Source of the DNA: Pseudomonas sp. RIT623
GTDB taxonomy: Bacteria > Pseudomonadota > Gammaproteobacteria > Pseudomonadales > Pseudomonadaceae
DNA: 64,000 nt
Direction of reading: 5' to 3'
Assembly: GCF_004519305.1 (NCBI RefSeq)
Contig: NZ_SOZA01000001.1
Location: forward strand, 62,001 to 126,000
In this document: piece by piece, positions 17,830 through 26,699 of the stretch
How positions within the stretch are numbered: position 1 is the first letter of the stretch
How the letters are laid out: each line of letters begins with the position of its first letter
The notes under the pieces: model-generated
What the model was told of the DNA's origin: nothing
Databases searched by the model: none
What the model saw: only the letters and a program-made list of their open reading frames with translations
Position numbers and translations under genes: made by a program

Positions 17830-17862
17830 GAATAAACAAGGAACGGTTTGGGAGATGCCCCG

Positions 17863-19446
17863 ATGAGCGAAGTCTTGAGCGCAAGTCCGCGGCGCCTGTG
17901 GGGGCCGCTACGCGGCCCTTTCGCGACACAAGGCCGCTCCTACCTGCCGTGGATCGTGCCGTTGGCGGTGGCGGCCTTGTGGGTCGTCGCCAGCCGTGAG
18001 CACTGGATGAGCGAACAGATCCTGCCCGCCCCCGCGCTGGTCTGGCAGAGTGCGCTGGAGTTCGGCTCCGGCGAACTCTGGGGTCACCTGTGGATAAGTC
18101 TGCAGCGCCTGATCTGGGGGCTGTTGGCAGGAATCGCCAGCGGCCTGCTGCTGGGCACCTGGCTGGGCGGGTCGCGACGGGCGCAGACTCTGGTGCTGCC
18201 CACCTTCGTTGCCCTGGCGCAAATCCCAACCCTGGCCTGGATCCCGCTGTTCATGCTGTTCTTCGGCATCGGCGAGCTACTTAAGCTGGTGGTGCTGGTC
18301 AAGGCGGTGGTGGTGCCGGTAACGCTACATACCCTGGTCGGGGTGCGCGACGCCCAGCCCAAGCTGCGCGAGGCCGCCGCTGTCCTGCGCCTGCGCCCTC
18401 ACCTGCTGTTCCTGCGCCTGTTGCTGCCTGCCGCGCTACCGGCTTTTCTCGCCGGTGTGCGGCTGGCCCTGGCCACTGGCTGGACCTCGCTGCTGGCTGT
18501 GGAACTGCTGGCCTCCAGCGAAGGCATCGGCTACCTGATGGTCTGGGGGCGGCAGTTGTTCATGCTCGACCTGGTGTTCCTCTGCATCCTGCTGATCGGC
18601 CTGGTCGGCGCACTGATGGAGCGCGGCTTCTCGCGCCTGGAACGCAGCCTGTTGCACTGGCCGCAACCGGCCACTGGCGAGCAGTTGCGCGGCCAGGTGC
18701 CACGCGGCTGGCAAAGCCTGCTGCTGCCTGCGGGGCTGTTGCTGCTGTGGCAGGCCGCCAACAGCCTTGGCTGGGTCGATGCCAACATCCTCTCTTCACC
18801 GCTGGATGTGCTGCGCAGCCTGTACGCAGGCCTGCTCGACGGTTCGTTACCCGAGGCCCTGCGTCTGAGCCTGCAACGCACCCTGGCCGGTCTATTGGTC
18901 GGCGGTGGCGCGGGGTTCGCCTTGGGCCTGCTGCTGGGCCTGTCAGCCAACGCCGAGCGCCTGCTCGGCCCAAGCCTGTCGGCGTTGCGCCAGGTGGCGC
19001 TGTTCGCCTGGGTGCCACTGCTGACCGCCTGGTTCGGCCTGGGTGAAGGCGCCAAGCTGGTGTTCGTCGCACTGGCGGCGTTCTTCCCGATGCTGATCGC
19101 CACCCAACGCGGCATCGCCAGCCTTGCGCCACAGCTGGGCGAGGCGGCGCAGGCCCTGCGCCTGGACCTGGTGCACCGGCTGCGTCTGCTGGTGCTGCCC
19201 GGCGCCGCGCCGGCGATCTTCGCCGGGCTGCGCCTGGCGCTGATCTACGCCTGGCTCGGCACCATCGGCGCCGAGTACTTCATGCCTTCGGACGGCGGCA
19301 TCGCCAGCCTGATGATCGGCGCCCAGCAATTGTTCCGCATGGACCAGGTGATGGCCGCCATGGTCCTCATCGGCCTGGTCGGCGCCCTGCTCGGCCACCT
19401 CGGCCAACGCCTCGAATCGCGCGCCACGCGCTGGAGATCCGCATGA
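17863..19446 (+). CDS. atsB: Double-domain ABC permease for sulfate esters (AtsB type)
   Basis: Inner-membrane permease of 527 aa made of two tandem SsuC/TauC-like halves, so one chain can supply both membrane domains. Each half has its own EAA loop facing the ATPase: EAAAVLRLRPHLLFLRLLLP in the first and EAAQALRLDLVHRLRLLVLP in the second, each followed by the same downstream pattern (GVRLALATGW; GLRLALIYAW). About 10-12 membrane helices are expected. The ATG at 17863 has GGGAG 8 nt upstream. Residues about 13-27 (W-G-P to R-S-Y) are encoded by a REP element inserted in frame. Its stop overlaps the ATPase start (ATGA). Confidence 0.82.
   Translation: MSEVLSASPRRLWGPLRGPFATQGRSYLPWIVPLAVAALWVVASREHWMSEQILPAPALVWQSALEFGSGELWGHLWISLQRLIWGLLAGIASGLLLGTWLGGSRRAQTLVLPTFVALAQIPTLAWIPLFMLFFGIGELLKLVVLVKAVVVPVTLHTLVGVRDAQPKLREAAAVLRLRPHLLFLRLLLPAALPAFLAGVRLALATGWTSLLAVELLASSEGIGYLMVWGRQLFMLDLVFLCILLIGLVGALMERGFSRLERSLLHWPQPATGEQLRGQVPRGWQSLLLPAGLLLLWQAANSLGWVDANILSSPLDVLRSLYAGLLDGSLPEALRLSLQRTLAGLLVGGGAGFALGLLLGLSANAERLLGPSLSALRQVALFAWVPLLTAWFGLGEGAKLVFVALAAFFPMLIATQRGIASLAPQLGEAAQALRLDLVHRLRLLVLPGAAPAIFAGLRLALIYAWLGTIGAEYFMPSDGGIASLMIGAQQLFRMDQVMAAMVLIGLVGALLGHLGQRLESRATRWRSA
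17899..17943 (+). repeat. REP element inside the atsB reading frame
   Basis: The bases from GGGGGCCGCTACGCGGCCC through GGCCGCTCCTAC closely match the right half of the intergenic REP pair at 424-468, differing at only a few positions. It lies in frame at codons 13-27 of atsB, just before the first membrane helix. Confidence 0.8.
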
Positions 19447-20306
19447 ATGCCTTCATCACCCCGGCCCTGCACGCGGCCAACCAAGCTGATGCCACACCGC
19501 CGCTGGTCAGTTTCGAGAAAGTCGGCAAGACCTTCAGCGTCGACGGCCAGCCGTTCGAAGCCATTCGCGACTTCGACCTGTCGATCAACGAGGGCGAGTT
19601 CATCGCCATCGTCGGCTCGTCCGGCTGCGGCAAGTCCACCCTGCTGCGCCTGCTGGTGGGGCTGGACACCGACTACAGCGGCAGTATCCAGGTCGACGGG
19701 CAGCCCGTGCGCGGCATTGGCGGCGAGCGCGGCATCGTGTTCCAGGAGCACCGTCTGTTCCCCTGGCTGAACGTGGAACAGAACATCGGCCTGGGCCTGG
19801 TGAACGAGCACCTGAGCCAGGGCGAGCGCGCCCGGCGCGTGCATGAGTTCGTGCAGTTGGTGGGCCTGGTCGGTTTCGAGTCGGCCTATCCACACCAGCT
19901 GTCTGGCGGCATGGCGCAACGGGTGGCGATCGCCCGGGGGCTTGTGGCCAGCCCGCGGATCCTGCTGCTGGACGAGCCGTTTGGCGCGCTCGACGCCCTG
20001 ACCCGCCAGCAGTTGCAGGATGAGCTGCTGGCCATTCGCAAGCGCTCGGGTATTACCATCCTGCTGGTCACCCACGACGCCGAGGAAGCGACCTACCTGG
20101 CCGACCGGGTAGTGGTGCTGGAGCCGCGACCGGGGCGAATCAAGGCGGTGGTGGAGATCGCGTTGCCACATCCGCGCCAACGCACCGGGGTGGCCCTGCA
20201 TGGGTTGCGCGAGAAAGTGCTGCACCAGATCACCGGCGCCGAGGGTTACTTGAAGCCCAGCGTGCAGCGCGTGGAGGGCTTGCGACCGGAACTGATCGCC
20301 CTGTGA
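19443..20306 (+). CDS. atsC: ABC transporter ATP-binding protein (SsuB/AtsC type)
   Basis: ATPase subunit of 287 aa that powers the neighbouring sulfate-ester importer. Walker A is GSSGCGKST, the Q-loop follows as VFQEHRLFPW, the signature is LSGGMAQRVAIARGL, Walker B is LLLDEPFGALD and the switch histidine is in LLVTHDAEEA. All are intact. The ATG overlaps the permease stop by 4 bp (translational coupling). The N-terminal 20 residues before the ABC domain are slightly longer than in SsuB. Confidence 0.85.
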   Translation: MNAFITPALHAANQADATPPLVSFEKVGKTFSVDGQPFEAIRDFDLSINEGEFIAIVGSSGCGKSTLLRLLVGLDTDYSGSIQVDGQPVRGIGGERGIVFQEHRLFPWLNVEQNIGLGLVNEHLSQGERARRVHEFVQLVGLVGFESAYPHQLSGGMAQRVAIARGLVASPRILLLDEPFGALDALTRQQLQDELLAIRKRSGITILLVTHDAEEATYLADRVVVLEPRPGRIKAVVEIALPHPRQRTGVALHGLREKVLHQITGAEGYLKPSVQRVEGLRPELIAL

Positions 20307-20391
20307 CCAGGCGGCCCGCGCCCCGGGGAAAAACATCCGCAGATCAAGACCATGGACGCCACCGATACACATGGGTATCATGCGGCCCGTT

Positions 20392-20468
20392 GCACTCGTA
20401 GCTCAGCTGGATAGAGTACTGCCCTCCGAAGGCAGGGGTCGTGGGTTCGAATCCCGCCGAGTGCGCCA
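20392..20468 (+). tRNA. tRNA-Arg (anticodon CCG)
   Basis: Full cloverleaf of 77 nt including CCA. The acceptor stem is GCACTCG paired with CGAGTGC, the D-arm has GCTC-AGCTGGATAGAGTA, the anticodon stem is CTGCC/GGCAG around loop CTCCGAA (anticodon CCG, reading CGG), the T-loop is TTCGAAT, and the encoded 3' end is GCCA. Confidence 0.96.
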
Positions 20469-20473
20469 TCTTC

Positions 20474-20506
20474 AAAAAGCCCTGGGGCATTGCCCCGGGG
20501 CTTTTT
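20474..20506 (+). terminator. Intrinsic terminator of tRNA-Arg
   Basis: AAAAAGCCCTGGGGCA pairs with TGCCCCGGGGCTTTTT; the stem is followed by a T-run, five bases after the encoded CCA. Confidence 0.9.
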
Positions 20507-20627
20507 CGTTTGTGCGTGACTGCACAGTGCCACCTCTCCCGCGAGAGGGGTCATTGGTGTTAGCGTGGGCACTTCCCGTTTGCGTAAACGGGCACCTTCC
20601 CCCACTTGCAAAGGAATGCGCACGCCC

Positions 20628-22358
20628 ATGCCATTTACCAAGCTTTCCGCCGCCTCCGTGCTGCTGGCCAGCGCGGCCATGTTCGCGATCCCGGCCCAGG
20701 CCAACCTCACCCAGCAACAGTCCGCCGCCATCGTCAAGGCCTACGACGGCAGCAACCCGGCCGACTTCAAGCAGTTCCTCGGCAAGCTGGCCGGCAGCGA
20801 CCTGGCCAAGGCCGACAAACTCGACGCGACCCTCAAGGCCTACCTGGCCGGCAAGTCGCTGACCGCCGAGCAGCAGGACGAGATCAACCGCCTGCTGGGC
20901 CTGTACACCCGTATCAAGTACGCCAAGGCCGCCACCGAGACCCTGCGCGAACTGGTGGCGATCCCTACCGTGCGCAAGGAGGGCGTGCCGCAGCACGAGA
21001 ACCCGGAATTCCACAAGATCGCCGACAAGATCAAGGCCCTGGCCGAGGGCTTCGGCTTGCAGTTCCGCAACATCGACAACCGCGTCTACGAAATCACCCT
21101 GGGCGAAGGCAAGGAAGTGATCGGCATCCATGCCCACGCCGACGTGGTACCGGTCAATCCGGACAACTGGAAGCTCAAGGACGGCACCAAGCTGGACCCG
21201 TTCAAGGTCACCCTGGTAGGCGATCGCATGTACGGCCGCGGCACCGAGGACGACAAGAACGGCATCGTCGTCGCGCTGTACGCGCTGAAAGTGGCCAAGG
21301 ACGAGAAGCTGCCCCTGGCCCGCCAGTTCAAGCTGCTGGTGGACACCACCGAGGAAACCACCGGCGACGCCATTCCTTACTACTTCGAACGCAACGCCAC
21401 CCCCGACTACAACCTGGCGCTGGACGGCGGCTACCCGGTGGTGATCGCCGAGAAGGGCTACGGCACCGTGATGGCCACCTTCACCAAACGCGCAGGCACA
21501 GGCAAAGGTGCCGAGGTGGTGGGCCTGACCGGTGGCCTGGCCACCAACCAGATCCCCGGCAGCTCGGTGGCAACCTTGCTTGGCGACAAACCGGCAGACC
21601 TGGCCAAGGCCCTGGAAAAAGCCGGCGCCGAGTACGTCAAGCAGCACGGTGGCGACTTCAGCATCGACGCCAAGGCCGATGGCAAGCAGGTGCTGCTGAC
21701 CGTCACCGGCGTGTCGGCGCACTCCTCCGAGCCGGAGTCCGGGGTCAACCCGGTGGCGCGCATGCTCGATTTCCTCAATGGCGTGCAAAAGCAGGTACCG
21801 CTCAAGCACAACCACATCACCGACGCGGCCCGCTACGCGGCCGACAACTGGGGGCTGGACTACCTGGGCAACACCCTTGGCGTCGGCTTCAAGGACGGCT
21901 TCATGGGCCCGCTGACCACCTCGCTGACCTTTGTCGGCCTGGATGACAAGGCCCTCAAGCTGGCGGTGAACCTGCGCATTCCCAAGGGCAAGCCGTTGGA
22001 AACCCTCAAGACCGAGATCTCCGACAAGCTCGGTGCCTGGGCGCGCAACAGCCACACTTCGGTGGCCTTCGACTACAGCCTCGACGAGCCGATGTACCGC
22101 AACCCGGAAGGCGAGTGGGTCAAGGCGCTGCTGGCGGTGGCTAGCGAGAACCTGGGCATGAAGCACGAGTTCGGCACCTCCGCCGGCGCCACCTCGGTGC
22201 ATGACCTGCCCAATGGCGTGCAGTTCGGCCTGGCCATGCCGGATGTGAAGTACACCGGGCACAACGACAACGAGTTCAAGACCGTGGAGCAGTTCATGCT
22301 CGACCTGCAGGTGGTCAGCGAGATGGTCGCGCGCCTCGGGCAGATGCCGAAACTCTGA
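20628..22358 (+). CDS. Secreted M20-family dipeptidase
   Basis: Zinc metallopeptidase of 576 aa of the PepV/Sapep-like M20 branch, predicted to be exported to cleave small peptides. A signal peptide (MPFTKLSAAS to about PAQA) is followed by a linker rich in helices and then the catalytic domain. Metal and catalytic residues are seen in IHAHADVVP, the bridging aspartate in GRGTEDDKNG, the glutamate pair in TTEETTGD, the next ligand in LDGGYP, and the last histidine in YTGHNDNEF. An inserted lid domain lies around residues 290-460. AAGGA lies 12 nt before the chosen ATG, slightly far; the ATG 12 nt upstream is too close to it. Confidence 0.83.
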   Translation: MPFTKLSAASVLLASAAMFAIPAQANLTQQQSAAIVKAYDGSNPADFKQFLGKLAGSDLAKADKLDATLKAYLAGKSLTAEQQDEINRLLGLYTRIKYAKAATETLRELVAIPTVRKEGVPQHENPEFHKIADKIKALAEGFGLQFRNIDNRVYEITLGEGKEVIGIHAHADVVPVNPDNWKLKDGTKLDPFKVTLVGDRMYGRGTEDDKNGIVVALYALKVAKDEKLPLARQFKLLVDTTEETTGDAIPYYFERNATPDYNLALDGGYPVVIAEKGYGTVMATFTKRAGTGKGAEVVGLTGGLATNQIPGSSVATLLGDKPADLAKALEKAGAEYVKQHGGDFSIDAKADGKQVLLTVTGVSAHSSEPESGVNPVARMLDFLNGVQKQVPLKHNHITDAARYAADNWGLDYLGNTLGVGFKDGFMGPLTTSLTFVGLDDKALKLAVNLRIPKGKPLETLKTEISDKLGAWARNSHTSVAFDYSLDEPMYRNPEGEWVKALLAVASENLGMKHEFGTSAGATSVHDLPNGVQFGLAMPDVKYTGHNDNEFKTVEQFMLDLQVVSEMVARLGQMPKL

Positions 22359-22499
22359 GATCCGGGGGCCGCTTGACGGCCCCTCACCCCATGACGTTTT
22401 TCAATCACCTCGATGCCGTTTCCGGCATTGCCGTGCAGAGCGCCGTGCCGGATGCTTTATTTACTCCGACACGTCGCGTTTCCATTCACCGAGGCCCGT

Positions 22500-22937
22500 A
22501 TGAAGAACGTCGAACAAATCCTCAAAGCCAAAGCCCAGCACCACAGCGTCTACACCATCGGCCCTGACGACTCGGTGCTGGATGCCTTGAAGCTGCTGGC
22601 GGAGAAGAACGTCGGCGCGCTGCCGGTGGTGGAGAACGACCAGGTGGTGGGCATCGTCAGCGAACGCGACTACGCCCGCAAGCTGGTGCTCAAGGGTCGC
22701 TCCTCGGCAGCCACGCCAGTGCGCGAGATCATGAGCTCGCCGGTGGTCACCGTGGAGCCCAAGCACAACCTCGAGTACTGCATGAACCTGATGACCAATC
22801 GCCACCTGCGCCACCTGCCTGTGGTGGACAACGGCAAACTGCTCGGGCTGTTGTCGATCGGCGACCTGGTCAAGGAAACCATCGCCGAACAAGCCAACCT
22901 GATCCTGCAATTGGAGCAGTACATTCGTGGCGAATGA
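22500..22937 (+). CDS. Two-CBS-domain protein
   Basis: Small cytoplasmic protein of 145 aa made almost entirely of a tandem CBS pair (about residues 10-62 and 72-130), which binds adenosine ligands such as AMP or ATP. Typical pieces are VGALPVVENDQVVGIVSERDYARK and HLPVVDNGKLLGLLSIGDLVK, here each in two halves. No attached catalytic domain is present, so it is probably a stand-alone sensor or modulator. GAGG precedes the ATG at good spacing. Its partner cannot be read from context. Confidence 0.82.
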   Translation: MKNVEQILKAKAQHHSVYTIGPDDSVLDALKLLAEKNVGALPVVENDQVVGIVSERDYARKLVLKGRSSAATPVREIMSSPVVTVEPKHNLEYCMNLMTNRHLRHLPVVDNGKLLGLLSIGDLVKETIAEQANLILQLEQYIRGE

Positions 22938-22943
22938 CCCTGC

Positions 22944-23582
22944 TCAGTGATAGGCGCGCTCCAGCTCGTCCAGCTGATGGTCGAAGCTGCGCAGGCGCGC
23001 CGACCAGGTGTACACCAGCACTTCCAGGTCGCGATTGAGCACGGCGGTATTACCGCCGTCACGCGCGGGAGCGTCGCACAGGTCAAGCTGATAGCGCTCG
23101 CGGGCCATGGCCGTGGCCACGCTGGACAGGTCGCGGGCGTTGGCCAGCCAGTGATGATGGTGGTCATGGATTTCCCGGTCAAGCTCGCGGCACTGGCGCT
23201 TGAGGGCATCCAGGCTCTGCTCCAGGGGCGTGCCCTTGAGTTCGCCCATGACCTCTTCGAAGGTGCGCCCGGAGTGCCAGTAGCTGCCCCAGAAATAGCG
23301 GTCGAACACCGTTTCGACCCGGCGCAAGGCAACCTTGGTGTTCCAGATGGTCAGCAACGTTCGCCCCTGGGCCACTTCCCGCCGGTTCAGGTGCAACTGC
23401 TGCCAGGCGATCCAAACCAGGCCGCAGAGCGCCACCGCCCCGGTCACGGCGGCGGCGGCATAGAGAAACTGCACGGCATGATTCATCGTGTGGGTGTGCC
23501 GGATACCGTAGAAGTAGCCGGCGCTCAGGGTGCCCAGGATCGTCACGGTGCACCAGAAGCCTGGTGCGTAGGGATCTTTCAT
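22944..23582 (-). CDS. Hypothetical two-helix membrane protein
   Basis: Unrecognised protein of 212 aa. Two membrane helices (about residues 8-25 and 34-58) are followed by a long soluble, mostly helical, charged region with a histidine cluster (DREIHDHHHHWLAN). Charged residues and alternation suggest coiled-coil character between about 60 and 150. The start at 23582 has AGGGG some 10 nt upstream; an earlier in-frame start is possible. It ends 6 bp from the convergent CBS-protein gene. Confidence 0.7.
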   Translation of the reverse strand: MKDPYAPGFWCTVTILGTLSAGYFYGIRHTHTMNHAVQFLYAAAAVTGAVALCGLVWIAWQQLHLNRREVAQGRTLLTIWNTKVALRRVETVFDRYFWGSYWHSGRTFEEVMGELKGTPLEQSLDALKRQCRELDREIHDHHHHWLANARDLSSVATAMARERYQLDLCDAPARDGGNTAVLNRDLEVLVYTWSARLRSFDHQLDELERAYH

Positions 23583-23652
23583 TGCGCCATCCCCTGTTGT
23601 TTTCCCTGAGCATAGCAACGGCCCGATCACCCATCAGGTGCCGCTCGGCGCT

Positions 23653-23895
23653 TTATTTGCGGGGGCGACGCAAGGCTTCGTTGAGTTGGTCGAACAGCTC
23701 CGCCCAATCGGCATCCTCATTGATGCTGTCTCTGAGGAAGGCGCGTTGGGCGTCGTTCCAGAACGGCGCATCCACCAGTTTCACATCTCCCTTGAGCGGG
23801 GAATGGCTGGTGATGAACTGGTCGATGCCCTGGGCATCATCGGCCAGGCCCAGTTGCTTGAACAGCTCGGAAAACTTGTGGATCGGCGCTTCCAT
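23653..23895 (-). CDS. DUF2789 family protein
   Basis: Small soluble protein of 80 aa. The pattern HKFSELFKQLGLADD, FITSHSPL and FWNDAQRAFL is that of the DUF2789 family, whose function is unknown. AAAGGAG stands 7 nt before the ATG. It is probably a single-gene unit between the membrane protein and the YbaK-like gene. Confidence 0.85.
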   Translation of the reverse strand: MEAPIHKFSELFKQLGLADDAQGIDQFITSHSPLKGDVKLVDAPFWNDAQRAFLRDSINEDADWAELFDQLNEALRRPRK

Positions 23896-23955
23896 GATTC
23901 ACTCCTTTGGCCAGGCCAGTCGTCCACGACGCCAGCCCGGCATGGGTTGCGAGCA

Positions 23956-24414
23956 TCAGCTCAATTCGCGCACTTCGGCGTGCGGCACCAGCTTCAAGTA
24001 TTGCTCCATGCTCATGTGGATAAGGTGATCGTGGTCACCTGCCTCGAAATAGACATCGCCCTGGCGGGTAAGACTCCGGTCGAGCAGCATCGGAATATCA
24101 TAGGCGCTGCCCAGCGCCGGGACAGCCCCGCGCTCGCAATCGCCGAACAGGCTTGGCAGGTTGCTCTCACGGGTCAGTTGCCAGGCACCGGTCATGCGCA
24201 CCTCGGTCATGTCCAGGTGCCGGTTTGCCGGCAGCACAGCCATGATGTAGTTGCCATGGCGGTCGTCGAGCATCACTGACTTGGCGACCCGCTCGGCGGG
24301 TACCCCGGCCGTGCGCGCCGACTCCAGGCTGGTGGCCGAATGGGGATGGGGAATGATGTCGTAGTCGCAGTTGGCCTGGTCCAGGCGCTGCTGCAGGGTC
24401 TTGGCCATACGCAT
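23956..24414 (-). CDS. YbaK/ProX-type aminoacyl-tRNA deacylase
   Basis: YbaK-domain protein of 152 aa, predicted to hydrolyse mischarged aminoacyl-tRNA in trans. The domain occupies residues about 22-145, with the conserved lysine in RVAKSVML and the later GAVPALGSAYDIP glycine/proline motif. GGAGG lies 6 nt before the ATG. Substrate specificity (Cys-, Ala- or Ser-tRNA) cannot be told from the sequence. Confidence 0.82.
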   Translation of the reverse strand: MRMAKTLQQRLDQANCDYDIIPHPHSATSLESARTAGVPAERVAKSVMLDDRHGNYIMAVLPANRHLDMTEVRMTGAWQLTRESNLPSLFGDCERGAVPALGSAYDIPMLLDRSLTRQGDVYFEAGDHDHLIHMSMEQYLKLVPHAEVRELS

Positions 24415-24510
24415 GTTGCACCTCCGGTTTAGCCCCCACCCTGAAGTTTAGGCCGTGCCCCGGCAGGCACGGCTAAACTTCAGGAACAGGTCCGCACGAG
24501 GTGACGACAG

Positions 24511-25854
24511 GTGATCGCTCACGGCTGGCGTGTGTTGCTGTTGCTGCTGATGCTTGGCCTGGCGCCGGGCGGGCAGGCCGCGCCCGCCGGCAGCGTCTGG
24601 CTGCTCAGTGTCGACGACGCCATCGGCCCGGCCAGCGCCGACTACCTGCTGCGCGGCCTGGAGCAGGCACGCGAGCAGCAGGCGCAACTGGTGGTGATCC
24701 GCCTCGACACCCCCGGCGGGCTGGACAGCGCCATGCGCCAGATCATCAAGGCCATCCTCGCCAGCCCCGTGCCGGTGGCCACCTACGTCGCCCCGGGTGG
24801 CGCCAGGGCGGCTAGCGCTGGCACCTACATACTCTATGCCAGTCACGTCGCGGCCATGGCACCGGGGACCAACCTCGGCGCCGCGACGCCAGTCCAGATC
24901 GGCGCCCCCGGCAAAGATGACCAACCCGCCACGAACAGCGAAGAAGGCACGCTGGCACGTAAACAGGTCAATGACGCCGCCGCCTACATCCGCGGCCTGG
25001 CCCAGCTGCGCGGGCGCAACGCCGACTGGGCGGAGAAGGCCGTGCGCGAGGCCGTCAGCCTGTCAGCCAGCGAAGCCCAGCGGTTAAAGGTAATCGACCT
25101 GGTCGCCGCTGACCTTCCCGACCTGCTGCGCCAGCTCGATGGCAAGTCACTGCTCGTCGCGGGCCAGCCCGTGCAACTGCTCACCCATGCGGCCAGCGTG
25201 ACCGAACACCTGCCAGACTGGCGCACCCGCCTGCTCGCAGTGATCACCAACCCCAGCGTGGCGCTGATCCTGATCATGATCGGCGTGTACGGCCTGTTGT
25301 TCGAATTCATGAACCCGGGCTCCGGGGTCGGCGGCGTGGTCGGTGGCATCTGCCTGCTGCTGGCGCTGTATGCCCTGCAACTGTTGCCGGTGAGCCATGC
25401 CGGGGTGGCGTTGATCCTGCTCGGGGTGGCGTTCATGGTCGCCGAGGCTTTCCTGCCCAGCTTCGGCGTGGTCGGCTTCGGCGGTATCGTCGCCTTCGTC
25501 GTCGGGGCGGTGATCCTGATGGACACCGACGCCCCCGGCTTCGGCATTCCGCTGGCGCTGATCATCAGCCTGGCGGTGCTCTCGGCGCTGTTGCTCGGCG
25601 GCGTGCTGGGCATGGCACTGAAGGCGCGGCGGCGCGCCTTGGTCAGCGGTGATGCCGGATTGCTGGGCAGCCTGGTCACGGTGACGCAGGTGCGCACCGA
25701 CAACCCGTTCTGCGGCTCGGTACAGGCCCAGGGCGAACAATGGCAGGTGCAGTGCGCGACACCGCTGCAACCTGGCCAGCACGTGCGGGTGACGGCCCGT
25801 CATGGCGTGACCCTGGAGGTCAGCGCCACTGCGCCCACGGCGCAAGGAGAATAG
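24511..25854 (+). CDS. NfeD-family membrane serine protease (long form)
   Basis: NfeD-type protein of 447 aa. A signal peptide (to about residue 23) is followed by a ClpP-like periplasmic protease domain with the nucleophile in GGARAASAGTYIL and the catalytic lysine in ARKQVNDAAAY, four or five membrane helices (about residues 240-370) and a C-terminal OB-fold. Such proteases cleave the C-terminus of the slipin encoded beside them. The GTG start at 24511 has GAGG 8 nt upstream. The slipin gene follows after 3 bp, so they form an operon. Confidence 0.88.
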   Translation: MIAHGWRVLLLLLMLGLAPGGQAAPAGSVWLLSVDDAIGPASADYLLRGLEQAREQQAQLVVIRLDTPGGLDSAMRQIIKAILASPVPVATYVAPGGARAASAGTYILYASHVAAMAPGTNLGAATPVQIGAPGKDDQPATNSEEGTLARKQVNDAAAYIRGLAQLRGRNADWAEKAVREAVSLSASEAQRLKVIDLVAADLPDLLRQLDGKSLLVAGQPVQLLTHAASVTEHLPDWRTRLLAVITNPSVALILIMIGVYGLLFEFMNPGSGVGGVVGGICLLLALYALQLLPVSHAGVALILLGVAFMVAEAFLPSFGVVGFGGIVAFVVGAVILMDTDAPGFGIPLALIISLAVLSALLLGGVLGMALKARRRALVSGDAGLLGSLVTVTQVRTDNPFCGSVQAQGEQWQVQCATPLQPGQHVRVTARHGVTLEVSATAPTAQGE

Positions 25855-25857
25855 ACG

Positions 25858-26610
25858 ATGTTCATGCAATTCGGTTTCAGCGCCGTGCTGGTGCTGCTGG
25901 CCATACTGCTGCTCTCGGCGCTGCGCATCCTGCGCGAGTACGAGCGCGGCGTGGTGTTCCAGCTCGGGCGCTTCTGGCAGGTCAAGGGCCCGGGGCTGAT
26001 CATCCTGATCCCCGGCATCCAGCAGATGGTCCGTGTCGACCTGCGCACCGTGGTGCTCGATGTGCCGCCCCAGGACGTGATCACCCGCGACAACGTCTCG
26101 GTCAAGGTCAACGCGGTGCTGTACTTTCGCGTGCTCGACCCACAGAAGGCGATCATCCAGGTCGAGGACTTCCTCACTGCCACCAGCCAGCTGGCCCAGA
26201 CCACCCTGCGCGCCGTGCTCGGCAAGCACGAGCTGGACGAACTGCTGGCCGAGCGCGAGCAGTTGAACATGGACATTCGTGAAGTGCTGGATGCGCAGAC
26301 TGACGCCTGGGGCATCAAGGTGGCCAACGTCGAGATCAAGCATGTCGACCTCAACGAGTCGATGGTCCGCGCCATCGCCCGCCAGGCCGAGGCCGAGCGC
26401 GAACGGCGGGCCAAGGTGATCCATGCCGAGGGCGAGTTGCAGGCCTCGGAAAAGCTGATGCAGGCCGCGCAGATGCTGGGCAAGGAACCTGGAGCGATGC
26501 AACTGCGCTACATGCAGACGCTGGGCAGTATCGCCGGGGACAAGAGCTCGACCATCGTCTTCCCGTTGCCGCTGGACCTGCTCAGGGGGTTGGTGGACAA
26601 ACAACGTTGA
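25858..26610 (+). CDS. Slipin (SPFH/stomatin-like membrane protein)
   Basis: Membrane scaffold protein of 250 aa. One N-terminal hydrophobic hairpin (about residues 6-24) anchors an SPFH domain (about 25-190: [43 protein letters not shown]), then a coiled-coil ([20 protein letters not shown]) and a hydrophobic tail with [10 protein letters not shown]. It is the expected partner and substrate of the upstream NfeD protease and probably organises membrane microdomains. AAGGAG precedes the ATG, which lies just after the nfeD stop. Confidence 0.9.
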   Translation: MFMQFGFSAVLVLLAILLLSALRILREYERGVVFQLGRFWQVKGPGLIILIPGIQQMVRVDLRTVVLDVPPQDVITRDNVSVKVNAVLYFRVLDPQKAIIQVEDFLTATSQLAQTTLRAVLGKHELDELLAEREQLNMDIREVLDAQTDAWGIKVANVEIKHVDLNESMVRAIARQAEAERERRAKVIHAEGELQASEKLMQAAQMLGKEPGAMQLRYMQTLGSIAGDKSSTIVFPLPLDLLRGLVDKQR

Positions 26611-26623
26611 GGCCACACGATCC

Positions 26624-26683
26624 CCTGTAGGAGCCAGCTTGCTGGCGAACAGGGCCATTCGCCAGCAAGCTGGCTCCTACAGG
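26624..26683. repeat. Large perfect REP-type inverted repeat
   Basis: Two 26-bp arms, starting CCTGTAGGAGCC and ending GGCTCCTACAGG, are perfectly complementary around an 8-bp loop (26650-26657). It lies between the convergent slipin and LysE-family genes and probably caps both transcripts. Confidence 0.85.
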
Positions 26684-26699
26684 AGGAACAGTATGAAGT

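Noticed and set aside
20392..20468. tRNA-Arg as an island attachment site
   Set aside because: No integrase, no duplicated tRNA 3' end seen and downstream genes look like core genome.
20472..22262. Minus-strand 596-codon frame
   Set aside because: Antisense shadow of the M20 peptidase; the peptidase has all metal ligands and a signal peptide.
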